Shown piece after piece: positions 16,673 through 23,893 of a stretch of DNA of 64,000 bases. A program made the position numbers and the translations under genes. The notes beneath the pieces were generated by a model. It was not told the DNA's origin. It ran no database searches and saw only the letters and a list, made by a program, of their open reading frames with translations. How positions within the stretch are numbered: the first letter of the stretch is position 1; the number at the start of each line of letters is the position of its first letter. This DNA comes from Aurantibacter sp034110465 (lineage in GTDB: Bacteria; Bacteroidota; Bacteroidia; Flavobacteriales; Flavobacteriaceae), in contig JAWUZD010000003.1 in the NCBI GenBank assembly GCA_034110465.1, forward strand, positions 328,352 to 392,351, in the 5' to 3' direction.

Positions 16673-17464
16673 ATGGAGAAAAAAATAACAATTATTGGCG
16701 GTGGAAACCTTGGTCAATCTATAGTAAATGGCTTATTAAACAACAACTACAAGCCAAGTTTAATAACCATTACAAGAAACAAGGTTGAACTACTTAACGA
16801 TTTTAAAGCTAGAAACGTAACTGTTTTATCTAATAATTCTGATGCTGTTAAAGAAGCTCAGATTATAATAATTGCAGTAAAACCTCATAGTATTGAGAAA
16901 ATTATTAACGAAATTAATCCTTTCCTAAATTCAGAAACCATATTTATATCTGTTGTAAGTGGATATAGTCTAACAAATATTAAAGATCTTTTAAATAACA
17001 ATGTAACTAATATCTTTAGAGCTATGCCAAATACAGCAACTGAAGTATTAGAATCTATGACTTGTATTTCGCATACTGAAACTAGTCAAACTGAAGCTAC
17101 AGAAACCGTTACTTCTATTTTTGACACCTTAGGAGAAACAACTCTTATAAACGAAGAATTAATGGATGCTGCAACCGTTTTAGGCGCTTGTGGTATAGCT
17201 TATGCCTTAAGATTTATTAGAGCTATGATGCAAGGTGGAATAGAAATTGGTTTTGATGCTAAAACAGCAAATCTAATTGCAACTCAAACAGTAAAAGGTG
17301 CAAGTGAATTACTTATAAAAAACCAAAATCATCCAGAAGCTGAAATAGACAAAGTGACTACTCCAAAAGGCTGCACAATAGCTGGTTTGAACGAAATGGA
17401 AAACAAAGGATTTAGTGCAGCTCTAATTAAAGGAATTAAAACATCTTACAACAAGTTAGATTAA
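16673..17464 (+). CDS. proC: Pyrroline-5-carboxylate reductase
   Basis: 263 residues. The N-terminal Rossmann motif is TIIGGGNLGQSIVNGL. IIAVKPHSI and the FRAMPNTATEVLESMT block are characteristic of ProC, and the C-terminal dimerisation/active-site part contains TTPKGCTIAGLNEME, corresponding to the family's TSPGGTTIAGL. The enzyme reduces P5C to proline with NAD(P)H. It starts 8 bases after the KAS III-like gene and its stop codon overlaps the ATG of the following methyltransferase by one base, indicating coupled translation of two genes without an obvious metabolic link. Confidence 0.93.
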   Translation: MEKKITIIGGGNLGQSIVNGLLNNNYKPSLITITRNKVELLNDFKARNVTVLSNNSDAVKEAQIIIIAVKPHSIEKIINEINPFLNSETIFISVVSGYSLTNIKDLLNNNVTNIFRAMPNTATEVLESMTCISHTETSQTEATETVTSIFDTLGETTLINEELMDAATVLGACGIAYALRFIRAMMQGGIEIGFDAKTANLIATQTVKGASELLIKNQNHPEAEIDKVTTPKGCTIAGLNEMENKGFSAALIKGIKTSYNKLD

Positions 17465-17985
17465 TGTACGAAAATACGTTTCCACATAAACGCTTTAAAC
17501 TTACATTTGAATTTCTTCAGAAACACGTTTCAACTTCCGAAACTATTTTAGACTTAGGCGTAGAAAATCCATTTTCTAAATTAATGCTTTCTCGTGGTTA
17601 TAACGTTGAAAACACTAAAGGCGAAGATCTTGATTTAGACACCACATCAATCCTAAATTCTAATGCAGAAGTTACAACTGCTTTTGAAATTTGTGAACAT
17701 TTAATAAGTCCACTAACTAGTCTAAGCGCTATAAAAGGAAATAAATTAGTGGCAAGTGTTCCTCTAAAATTATGGTTTAGCAATGCTTACCAAAGTAAAA
17801 CGGATAAATGGGACAGACATTACCATGAATTTGAAGATTGGCAATTTGATTGGCTTTTAGAAAAAGCAGGCTGGAAAATAATAGACCGCCAAAAATTTAC
17901 ACATCCCACAAAAAAAATAGGTTTTAGACCAATATTACGCTGGTTTACACCTCGCTATTATTTAGTTTATGCTGTAAGAATTTAA
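17464..17985 (+). CDS. Small SAM-dependent methyltransferase-like protein
   Basis: 173 residues, start codon overlapping the proC stop (TAATG). TILDLGVENPFSKLMLSRG resembles the SAM motif I of class I methyltransferases but with an unusual ENPFSK in place of a GxG loop, and FEICEHLISPL matches the motif after strand 4. The protein is short for the family and lacks some later strands, so activity is uncertain. The C-terminus is basic and aromatic (RWFTPRYYLVYAVR). The glycosyltransferase gene follows after 84 bases that contain an inverted repeat. Confidence 0.65.
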   Translation: MYENTFPHKRFKLTFEFLQKHVSTSETILDLGVENPFSKLMLSRGYNVENTKGEDLDLDTTSILNSNAEVTTAFEICEHLISPLTSLSAIKGNKLVASVPLKLWFSNAYQSKTDKWDRHYHEFEDWQFDWLLEKAGWKIIDRQKFTHPTKKIGFRPILRWFTPRYYLVYAVRI

Positions 17986-17993
17986 ATTTGAAA

Positions 17994-18024
17994 ACCGATT
18001 ATCTTTCAACAGAATATAATCGGT
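17994..18024. repeat. Inverted repeat between the methyltransferase and GT2 genes
   Basis: ACCGATTAT (17994-18002) and its exact complement ATAATCGGT (18016-18024) with a 13-base loop. No T-run follows on the plus strand, so it is either a weak terminator, an RNA structure in the GT2 leader, or a protein site. Confidence 0.45.
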
Positions 18025-18069
18025 ACTAAATAAATTGGATTTCAATAATATTATAGTGAGATTTACATT

Positions 18070-18918
18070 GTGAAATTTTCAATTATCATACCTGCACATA
18101 ACGAAGCTGATGTTATTGGTTTAACCTTAGAATCTCTAGTTAATCAATCGCTTTTACCAAAGCAAGTTATTATCGTTAATGATAATTCTTCTGACCAAAC
18201 CTCAAAAATAGTTTCGGAGTTTACAGATAAATATGATTGGATTACTTTAGTTGAAAACAAATCGACTGACCAACATTTACCCGGAACAAAAATTATAAAT
18301 GCTTTTTACAAAGGTTATCATCTTCTAGACAAAGAATTTGATGTGATTTGTAAATTTGATGCAGATTTGATTTTCCCTAACAATTACTTAGAAACTTTAG
18401 CTGACCAATTCCGTGCAAATCCTAAACTTGGTATGGCTGCTGGTTTTTGTGATATTAAGGTGAATGGAAAATGGCAACTAGAAAACCTAACCGGAAAAGA
18501 TCATATACGTGGCGCCTTAAAAGCTTACACTAAAACATGTTTTGAAACTATAGGACAATTAAAACCATCTATGGGTTGGGATACTATAGATGAATTATTA
18601 GCAAAATATTTTGGCTTTAAAATTATGACTATTAATACTTTACGTGTTAAGCATTTAAAACCCACAGGAGCAAGCTACAATAAAGGCGCAAAACATTTAC
18701 AAGGTGAAGCTATGTACAAAATGCGATATGGATTTCCATTAACGTTTTTATCTGCGCTTAAAATGAGTTTAAAAAAGCAAAGTTTACCTTACTTTATCAA
18801 TTATATAATTGGTTACACAAAGGCTATTATTACTCAGCCAGAACGTTTAGTCAACAAAGCTCAAGGTAAATTTATTCGTAATATAAGATGGAAAGGTGTT
18901 TTAAGTAAAATATTTTAG
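18070..18918 (+). CDS. Family 2 glycosyltransferase
   Basis: 282 residues with a GTG start; the protein begins MKFSIIIPAHNEADVIGLTL, the exact opening of GT2 (GT-A) enzymes, so this start is well supported. VNDNSSDQT is the nucleotide-binding loop and CKFDADLIFP carries the metal-binding DxD-like motif (DAD). WDTIDE is the acceptor-side acidic motif. No membrane helix is obvious. It should transfer a sugar to an envelope polysaccharide or lipid carrier, but the donor cannot be read. Its last four bases overlap the end of the convergent nuclease gene. Confidence 0.85.
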   Translation: MKFSIIIPAHNEADVIGLTLESLVNQSLLPKQVIIVNDNSSDQTSKIVSEFTDKYDWITLVENKSTDQHLPGTKIINAFYKGYHLLDKEFDVICKFDADLIFPNNYLETLADQFRANPKLGMAAGFCDIKVNGKWQLENLTGKDHIRGALKAYTKTCFETIGQLKPSMGWDTIDELLAKYFGFKIMTINTLRVKHLKPTGASYNKGAKHLQGEAMYKMRYGFPLTFLSALKMSLKKQSLPYFINYIIGYTKAIITQPERLVNKAQGKFIRNIRWKGVLSKIF

Positions 18919-19721
18919 AATCTCCAATTCTTATAACTATCTGAAGCTTCGATTTTAGCCTCAACGTTATCATCTAACTCTGGGAAGAAATCTATTCCGG
19001 TTAAAGCTTCCACTTTATCTACAGAAACTACGTAATTATATAGTGGTTGATTAGAGTCCTTGTGAGGCGTTAAGAATGCAATTACTTTTGGATTTCCATT
19101 ATTATAATCTAAAATAACTTTATAAAACTGATTTGGAACTGCCACATCTTCGTCTCCAATAGTTTTCATATTTCCTTTTAAAACGCCACCAGTAACTACA
19201 AAAACGCCATTATATCGACTAGCCCAATAACGCGTTTTTCGCTCTATTCTATTCCAAAGTCCAGCATTAAATTGATGCTCTTGAGGCGAAATATTCGAGG
19301 TTAAAAAGGTTTCATCGTGCGCTTCTTTAGTATAACGTTTATCTCCAGCAGGACACAAATGACCTTTATCGTAGCCTGAATTTTTATAATTACGCCAACT
19401 TGCAGCCTCAGTTTTTACCGCTTTATCAATTTCAAAATACGGACGTTTAAAATCATTTTTAGATAAATGTTCTTTTTTAAGTTCGTAAGCAACCCATTCT
19501 GCTTGTTCGTGTTTTTCACTATAGCTTAAAGAGTAGCCGTTATGATGGACAATCTCTCCTGTAGTACTTGTAGGCAGAAAAAAGGTTTTAGTTGTTTCCT
19601 TTGGAATTGCTCCAATAGAAACAGTTTCTTCTTGAATTTCTTTATCCTGATAAAAATTAATACCATAGACTATAATTAATAGAATAGCTGCAAGGATAGA
19701 GTATCGTGTTTTTTTAGTCAT
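18915..19721 (-). CDS. Secreted DNA/RNA non-specific endonuclease (NUC1/NucA type)
   Basis: 268 residues. An N-terminal hydrophobic helix (YSILAAILLIIVYGINF) is a signal peptide or membrane anchor, followed by the beta-beta-alpha-metal nuclease domain. The catalytic motif is YDKGHLCPAGD with His121; the family's usual DRGH is DKGH here. The metal-binding asparagine lies in TSNISPQEHQFNAGLWNRIE. It would cut extracellular or periplasmic nucleic acid for nutrients or defence. There is a 195-base A+T-rich gap upstream shared with the divergent small secreted protein. The convergent overlap with the GT2 gene is only four bases. Confidence 0.9.
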   Translation of the reverse strand: MTKKTRYSILAAILLIIVYGINFYQDKEIQEETVSIGAIPKETTKTFFLPTSTTGEIVHHNGYSLSYSEKHEQAEWVAYELKKEHLSKNDFKRPYFEIDKAVKTEAASWRNYKNSGYDKGHLCPAGDKRYTKEAHDETFLTSNISPQEHQFNAGLWNRIERKTRYWASRYNGVFVVTGGVLKGNMKTIGDEDVAVPNQFYKVILDYNNGNPKVIAFLTPHKDSNQPLYNYVVSVDKVEALTGIDFFPELDDNVEAKIEASDSYKNWRF

Positions 19722-19916
19722 TTTTGGTTCTAATAAGTCTGGTTAAAGATTTAATAAGCAAGATAGTTTATTGAATTTATGTATGAAAAATAATACAAAA
19801 TCACTCGTAGTGTGTTTTTAGTAAGTTATTAATATCTTTTTAACTAAAAATTTACATATACTTTATTTTATTAACAAATGTGTTGTATATTTACTTTGAA
19901 CTTAAAACCAGATATT

Positions 19917-20210
19917 ATGAAAAAAGTACTTTTAATTATCGGAACGATTTGCTTAATCGCAGTATTAAGTATTAATAATGAAAACGAGACAAATTTATTA
20001 GCTTTAAATGATACTGACGAAAAAGTTGTTATTTGCCATATTCCACCTGGAAACCCAGATAATGCACACGCTATTGAAGTTAGTATAAATGCAGTTGATG
20101 CACATTTAGCACATGGAGATTCTATTGGTGACTGCAGTAATAATGACGCTGATGTACCAGCGAGTGGAGATGATGCACATAGAACAAACAATACTTTTTT
20201 ACCTGAATAA
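19917..20210 (+). CDS. Small secreted protein with CHxPPGNP Cys/His motif, function unknown
   Basis: 97 residues from the ATG at 19917 (an earlier ATG at 19878 gives no sensible signal). Residues 1-20 are a signal peptide (MKKVLLIIGTICLIAVLSIN). Residues 38-73 form a compact motif with C40-H41, PPGNPDNAH (H51), then DAHLAHGD with H63 and H66, and C73. I know similar CHxPPGNP...HGD...C segments from other secreted bacterial proteins, usually as short repeats of unknown function. Two cysteines and four histidines make metal binding or a disulfide-closed loop conceivable, but this is inference. The tail is acidic and disordered. Confidence 0.7.
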   Translation: MKKVLLIIGTICLIAVLSINNENETNLLALNDTDEKVVICHIPPGNPDNAHAIEVSINAVDAHLAHGDSIGDCSNNDADVPASGDDAHRTNNTFLPE

Positions 20211-20230
20211 AACAGAAAAATATTGAATAA

Positions 20231-20265
20231 AAAAACCCCAAAAGAAACATTTTTTTGGGATTTTT
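20231..20265. terminator. Bidirectional terminator between the small secreted protein and valS
   Basis: CCCAAAA (20237-20243) pairs with TTTTGGG (20253-20259), extended by A5/T5 arms around one mismatch. It follows both convergent stop codons. Confidence 0.75.
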
Positions 20266-20274
20266 TTATTTAAA

Positions 20275-22911
20275 CTATTTCAAACTTGCCAAACTTGATT
20301 TCAATGTTTCTATTTTAGCTAAAGCATCATCTTCTTTTTTACGTTCGTTTTTAATAACTTGTTCTGGTGCACCAGCAACAAAACGTTCGTTAGATAATTT
20401 CTTTTGAACCGATTTTAAAAATCCTTCTGTATATTTTAATTCTTCGGTTAACTTAACAATTTCAGATTCTACATCTATACTTCCTTCCATTGGAATAAAG
20501 TATTCGTTAGATTTTACTCTAAATGTTAATGCGCCTTCTACAGGTTCTGACACGTAATTAATAACTTCTAAATTTCCTAGTTTGGTTATAACAGTATCAA
20601 ATTTGGTGTTAGTGTCTTCATTATTAATTACAGAAAAACTAATTACATCCTTAAAAGCTATGTTTTTTTGTTTTCTTATAGTTCTAATTCCAGAAATTAC
20701 ATCTTGTGTAAATTCGAAAGCCTTAATTAAATCGCCATTAATAATTTCTTTTTCTGGCCATTTAGCTACTATTAAGGCATCTTCTGGTGTTCTATCTGAA
20801 ATTAAATGCCATATCTCTTCAGATAAAAATGGCATAAATGGATGTAACAACTTTAGGTTATCTTCTAAAATCTCAATGACAGCTTTGTATGTTTTAGCGT
20901 CAATAGGTTGCTGATATGCTGGTTTAATCATTTCTAGTAACCAAGAACAGAAATCGTCCCAAATCAACTTATAGGTACTCATTAAAGCATCACTCAATCT
21001 ATATTTACTAAAATGATCTTCTATTTCTACTAATGTTTCGTGGAATTTAGCATTGTACCATTCTAATGCAATTGCACTAGATTCAGGCTGCTCTAAATCT
21101 GCATTAACTTCCCAACCTTTAATTAACTTAAAAGCATTCCATATTTTATTTCCAAATCCTTTTCCTTGCTGACAAAGAGATTCGTCGAACATTAAATCGT
21201 TTCCAGCTGCACTACTTAAAAGTAATCCCACACGAACACCATCTGCACTATATTCTTCAATTAATTTTAAAGCGTCTGGAGAATTCCCTAAAGATTTACT
21301 CATTTTACGACGTTGCTTATCGCGAACTAATCCGGTTAAATATACATTCTCAAATGGTTTTTCATCTCGATATTCATATCCAGCAACAACCATACGAGCA
21401 ACCCAGAAAAATAAAATATCTGGGCCAGTTACTAAATCGTTAGTTGGATAATAGTATTTAATTTCTTCATTTTCAGGATTTCTAATCCCATCAAAAACAC
21501 TCATTGGCCACAACCAAGAACTAAACCATGTATCTAAAGCATCCGTTTCTTGTGTTAAGTCTGATACTTTTAAATCTTTATTACCTGTTTTTTCTATAGC
21601 TTTAACTAATGCTGTTTCTATAGTTTCAGCAACTACAAAATCTTCCTTTCCATCGCCATAATAAAATGCGGGAATTTGTTGTCCCCATAATAATTGTCGT
21701 GAAATATTCCAGTCACGAATGTTTTCCATCCAATGTCTGTAAGTATTTTCGAATTTTTTCGGATATAAATTAACTTCAGGGTTTTCGCCTAAAACTGCTT
21801 CTATTGCTGGCTTAGCTAGTTCTTCCATTTTTAAGAACCATTGATCACTTAATCTTGGTTCTATAACTGCCTTTGTTCTTTCTGAAGTTCCTACCTTATT
21901 AATATGACTTTCAGTTTTCACTAAAACACCAGACGCTTCTAATTCTTTAGAAACAGCTTTGCGAACTACAAAACGATCTTGACCTTCATAATGTAACCCA
22001 AAACTATTTAAAGTCGCGTCTTCATTAAAGATGTCTATAACTTCTAAATTATGTTTTTCGCCTAGAACCTTATCATTTTCATCGTGCGCTGGTGTTACTT
22101 TTAAACAACCAGTTCCAAATTCTAAATCGACATATTCGTCTTCTATAATAGGAATTAAACGTCCAGAAATTGGCACAATAGCTTTCTTACCTTTTAAATG
22201 CGTAAAACGTTCATCGTTTGGGTTAATACAAATTGCTGTATCTCCAAAAATAGTTTCTGGTCTTGTGGTAGCAATTGTTAAAACATCTTGAGTACCTTCA
22301 ATTTTATAATTCAAATAATATAAAAGACCTTGCTTTTCTACGTGAATAACTTCTTCATCAGACAATGTTGTTTTAGCTTCAGGATCCCAGTTTACCATTC
22401 TAAAACCACGATAAATCAAGCCTTTTTCATATAAATCTACAAAAACCTTAATTACAGCTTCAGACATATCGTCGTCCATTGTAAATTTAGTTCTGTCCCA
22501 ATCACAAGAACAACCTAATTTCTTTAACTGCTCTAAAATTACACCACCATATTCATCAGTCCATTCCCAAGCGTGCTTTAAAAACTCGTCTCTAGATAAG
22601 TCGTTCTTATCAACACCTTGTTCCTTTAATCTAGCCACAACTTTTGCTTCTGTAGCAATAGAGGCATGATCTGTTCCAGGAACCCAGCAGGCATTTTTAC
22701 CTAACAATCGTGCGCGACGAATTAATACATCTTGAATAGTGTTATTCAACATATGTCCCATATGTAAAATCCCCGTTACGTTAGGTGGCGGAATTACAAT
22801 AGTATAGGGCTCGCGATCGTCTGGTGTAGAATGAAAGTAGTTATGTTTCATCCAGTAATCGTACCATTTATTTTCTATATCTTGTGCTTGGTATTTATCT
22901 GGCATTTGCAT
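20275..22911 (-). CDS. valS: Valyl-tRNA synthetase
   Basis: 878 residues, class I aminoacyl-tRNA synthetase. The HIGH signature is HMGH (residues 50-53) inside PPPNVTGILHMGHMLNNT, and the KMSKS loop is KMSKSLGN (536-543). The editing domain contains TIATTRPETIFGDTAI. The C-terminal about 65 residues form the ValS coiled coil (ESEIVKLTEELKYTEGFLKS). Length is normal for Bacteroidota ValS. No T-box or other leader structure is visible in the 163-base gap upstream. It is monocistronic, with a bidirectional terminator at its 3' side. Confidence 0.97.
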   Translation of the reverse strand: MQMPDKYQAQDIENKWYDYWMKHNYFHSTPDDREPYTIVIPPPNVTGILHMGHMLNNTIQDVLIRRARLLGKNACWVPGTDHASIATEAKVVARLKEQGVDKNDLSRDEFLKHAWEWTDEYGGVILEQLKKLGCSCDWDRTKFTMDDDMSEAVIKVFVDLYEKGLIYRGFRMVNWDPEAKTTLSDEEVIHVEKQGLLYYLNYKIEGTQDVLTIATTRPETIFGDTAICINPNDERFTHLKGKKAIVPISGRLIPIIEDEYVDLEFGTGCLKVTPAHDENDKVLGEKHNLEVIDIFNEDATLNSFGLHYEGQDRFVVRKAVSKELEASGVLVKTESHINKVGTSERTKAVIEPRLSDQWFLKMEELAKPAIEAVLGENPEVNLYPKKFENTYRHWMENIRDWNISRQLLWGQQIPAFYYGDGKEDFVVAETIETALVKAIEKTGNKDLKVSDLTQETDALDTWFSSWLWPMSVFDGIRNPENEEIKYYYPTNDLVTGPDILFFWVARMVVAGYEYRDEKPFENVYLTGLVRDKQRRKMSKSLGNSPDALKLIEEYSADGVRVGLLLSSAAGNDLMFDESLCQQGKGFGNKIWNAFKLIKGWEVNADLEQPESSAIALEWYNAKFHETLVEIEDHFSKYRLSDALMSTYKLIWDDFCSWLLEMIKPAYQQPIDAKTYKAVIEILEDNLKLLHPFMPFLSEEIWHLISDRTPEDALIVAKWPEKEIINGDLIKAFEFTQDVISGIRTIRKQKNIAFKDVISFSVINNEDTNTKFDTVITKLGNLEVINYVSEPVEGALTFRVKSNEYFIPMEGSIDVESEIVKLTEELKYTEGFLKSVQKKLSNERFVAGAPEQVIKNERKKEDDALAKIETLKSSLASLK

Positions 22912-22941
22912 ACTTTGGAATAGTTTTTGAATATATTAAAA

Positions 22942-22949
22942 CAAAAGTA
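22942..22949 (-). promoter_or_regulatory. -7 element (TACTTTTG) of valS
   Basis: CAAAAGTA on the plus strand, 30 bases before the valS ATG. At the -33 position only an imperfect TTTCG is seen 18-19 bases upstream. Confidence 0.45.
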
Positions 22950-23074
22950 ATTATATTATTTTTTATGCGAAATATATGAGCCACTTATTACCATATAAAG
23001 GTTATTTTAAGTTTAAATATTTTGCGTGACATTAAAATTAAACTAAATTTACAATCAATTAAACAATTAAAACG

Positions 23075-23500
23075 ATGAAACATTTATTTACCTTTCTATT
23101 TATTGGCTTATTAAGCCTAACTACAAACGCACAAGATAAAGTCGCTAAAATTGAATTTAAAGAAACGACTATAGACTACGGAACCATAGACAAAGGTGCT
23201 GATGGGATAAGAACTTTTGAATTCACTAATACTGGTGATGCGCCGTTAGTAATTACAAAAGTAAGTTCAAGTTGTGGATGTACAGTTCCAAAAAAGCCAA
23301 AAGACCCAATTATGCCTGGTAAAACTGGAGAAATTCAGGTTAAATATGATACAAATAGAGTTATGCCTATTAGAAAAACAATTACAGTAGTTTCTAATGC
23401 TGACACTCCAACCATATCTTTAAAAATCAAAGGAGATGTCGTAGACCCAAGCAAGACAAGTGTTCTTGATAAAAAAGAAAAAAGTGTAATGACTGAATAG
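23075..23500 (+). CDS. Secreted DUF1573 domain protein
   Basis: 141 residues. A signal peptide (MKHLFTFLFIGLLSLTTNAQ) precedes a single DUF1573 immunoglobulin-like domain: FKETTIDYGTIDKGADGIRT, FEFTNTGDAPLVITKVSSSC, GCTVP and the closing strand IKIKGDVV-like segment. The SSCGCTVP cysteine pair is the hallmark of the family. Such proteins are abundant in Bacteroidota and thought to be periplasmic or surface proteins, sometimes parts of larger adhesins; no enzymatic role is known. It is monocistronic, followed by a strong terminator and then by tRNA genes on the other strand. Confidence 0.88.
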   Translation: MKHLFTFLFIGLLSLTTNAQDKVAKIEFKETTIDYGTIDKGADGIRTFEFTNTGDAPLVITKVSSSCGCTVPKKPKDPIMPGKTGEIQVKYDTNRVMPIRKTITVVSNADTPTISLKIKGDVVDPSKTSVLDKKEKSVMTE

Positions 23501-23523
23501 GTCTAAAATCCTTTTAAACAAAT

Positions 23524-23554
23524 AAAAAACCAGAGCTAATACTCTGGTTTTTTT
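23524..23554 (+). terminator. Rho-independent terminator after the DUF1573 gene
   Basis: Stem AAAAAACCAGAG / CTCTGGTTTTTT with a 6-base loop CTAATA and a T-run. Confidence 0.9.
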
Positions 23555-23586
23555 ATGCGTCAAAAAACAACCCTAAATATTAAAAC

Positions 23587-23623
23587 AAAAAAACCTCTTG
23601 AAAATCAAATGATTAACAAGAGG
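23587..23623 (-). terminator. Terminator of the tRNA-Gly/tRNA-Leu unit
   Basis: On the minus strand CCTCTTG pairs with CAAGAGG, with an inner AATCA/TGATT stem in the loop, followed by a run of seven T (23593-23587). It begins 6 bases after the tRNA-Leu 3' end. Confidence 0.85.
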
Positions 23624-23628
23624 CTTAG

Positions 23629-23712
23629 TACTGAAGACGGGACTTGAACCCGTACGTCCTAATGGACATTGGATTTTAAGTCCAACGTGTCTACCAATTC
23701 CACCACTTCAGC
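23629..23712 (-). tRNA. tRNA-Leu (anticodon UAA)
   Basis: 84 bases including discriminator A. On the minus strand it opens GCTGAAGTGGTGGAATTGG with acceptor arm GCTGAAG paired to CTTCAGT (first pair G-U), anticodon stem TTGGA/TCCAA around loop CTTAAAA, a long variable arm typical of class II tRNAs, and T-loop GTTCAAGTC. CCA is not encoded. It lies 26 bases behind tRNA-Gly. Confidence 0.96.
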
Positions 23713-23738
23713 TTGGTATATTAAAAAGAAAGTCTCAG

Positions 23739-23810
23739 AGCGAAAGACGGGATTTGAACCCGCGACCCTCACCTTGGCAAGGTGATGCTCTACCCCTGAG
23801 CTACTTTCGC
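23739..23810 (-). tRNA. tRNA-Gly (anticodon GCC)
   Basis: 72 bases including the discriminator. Acceptor arm GCGAAAG/CTTTCGC, D-arm AGCTCAGGGGTAGAGC, anticodon stem TCACC/GGTGA around TTGCCAA, T-arm GCGGGTTCAAATCCCGT. CCA is not encoded. It is first in a two-tRNA unit with tRNA-Leu, driven by the promoter at 23847-23876. Confidence 0.96.
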
Positions 23811-23846
23811 AGTTTTAAATGAACGTGCAATATAACATTGCGAGTG

Positions 23847-23876
23847 CAAATTTAAACTAATTCTTAAATCTACAAA
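23847..23876 (-). promoter_or_regulatory. Promoter of the tRNA-Gly/tRNA-Leu unit
   Basis: On the minus strand TTTG (23876-23873), 18 bases, then TAAATTTG (23854-23847). This matches the Bacteroidota housekeeping promoter and ends 36 bases before the tRNA-Gly 5' end. It starts just downstream of the mutS stop, so the tRNAs need not depend on mutS transcription. Confidence 0.7.
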
Positions 23877-23893
23877 GCTTTTTTTTAAAAAAT

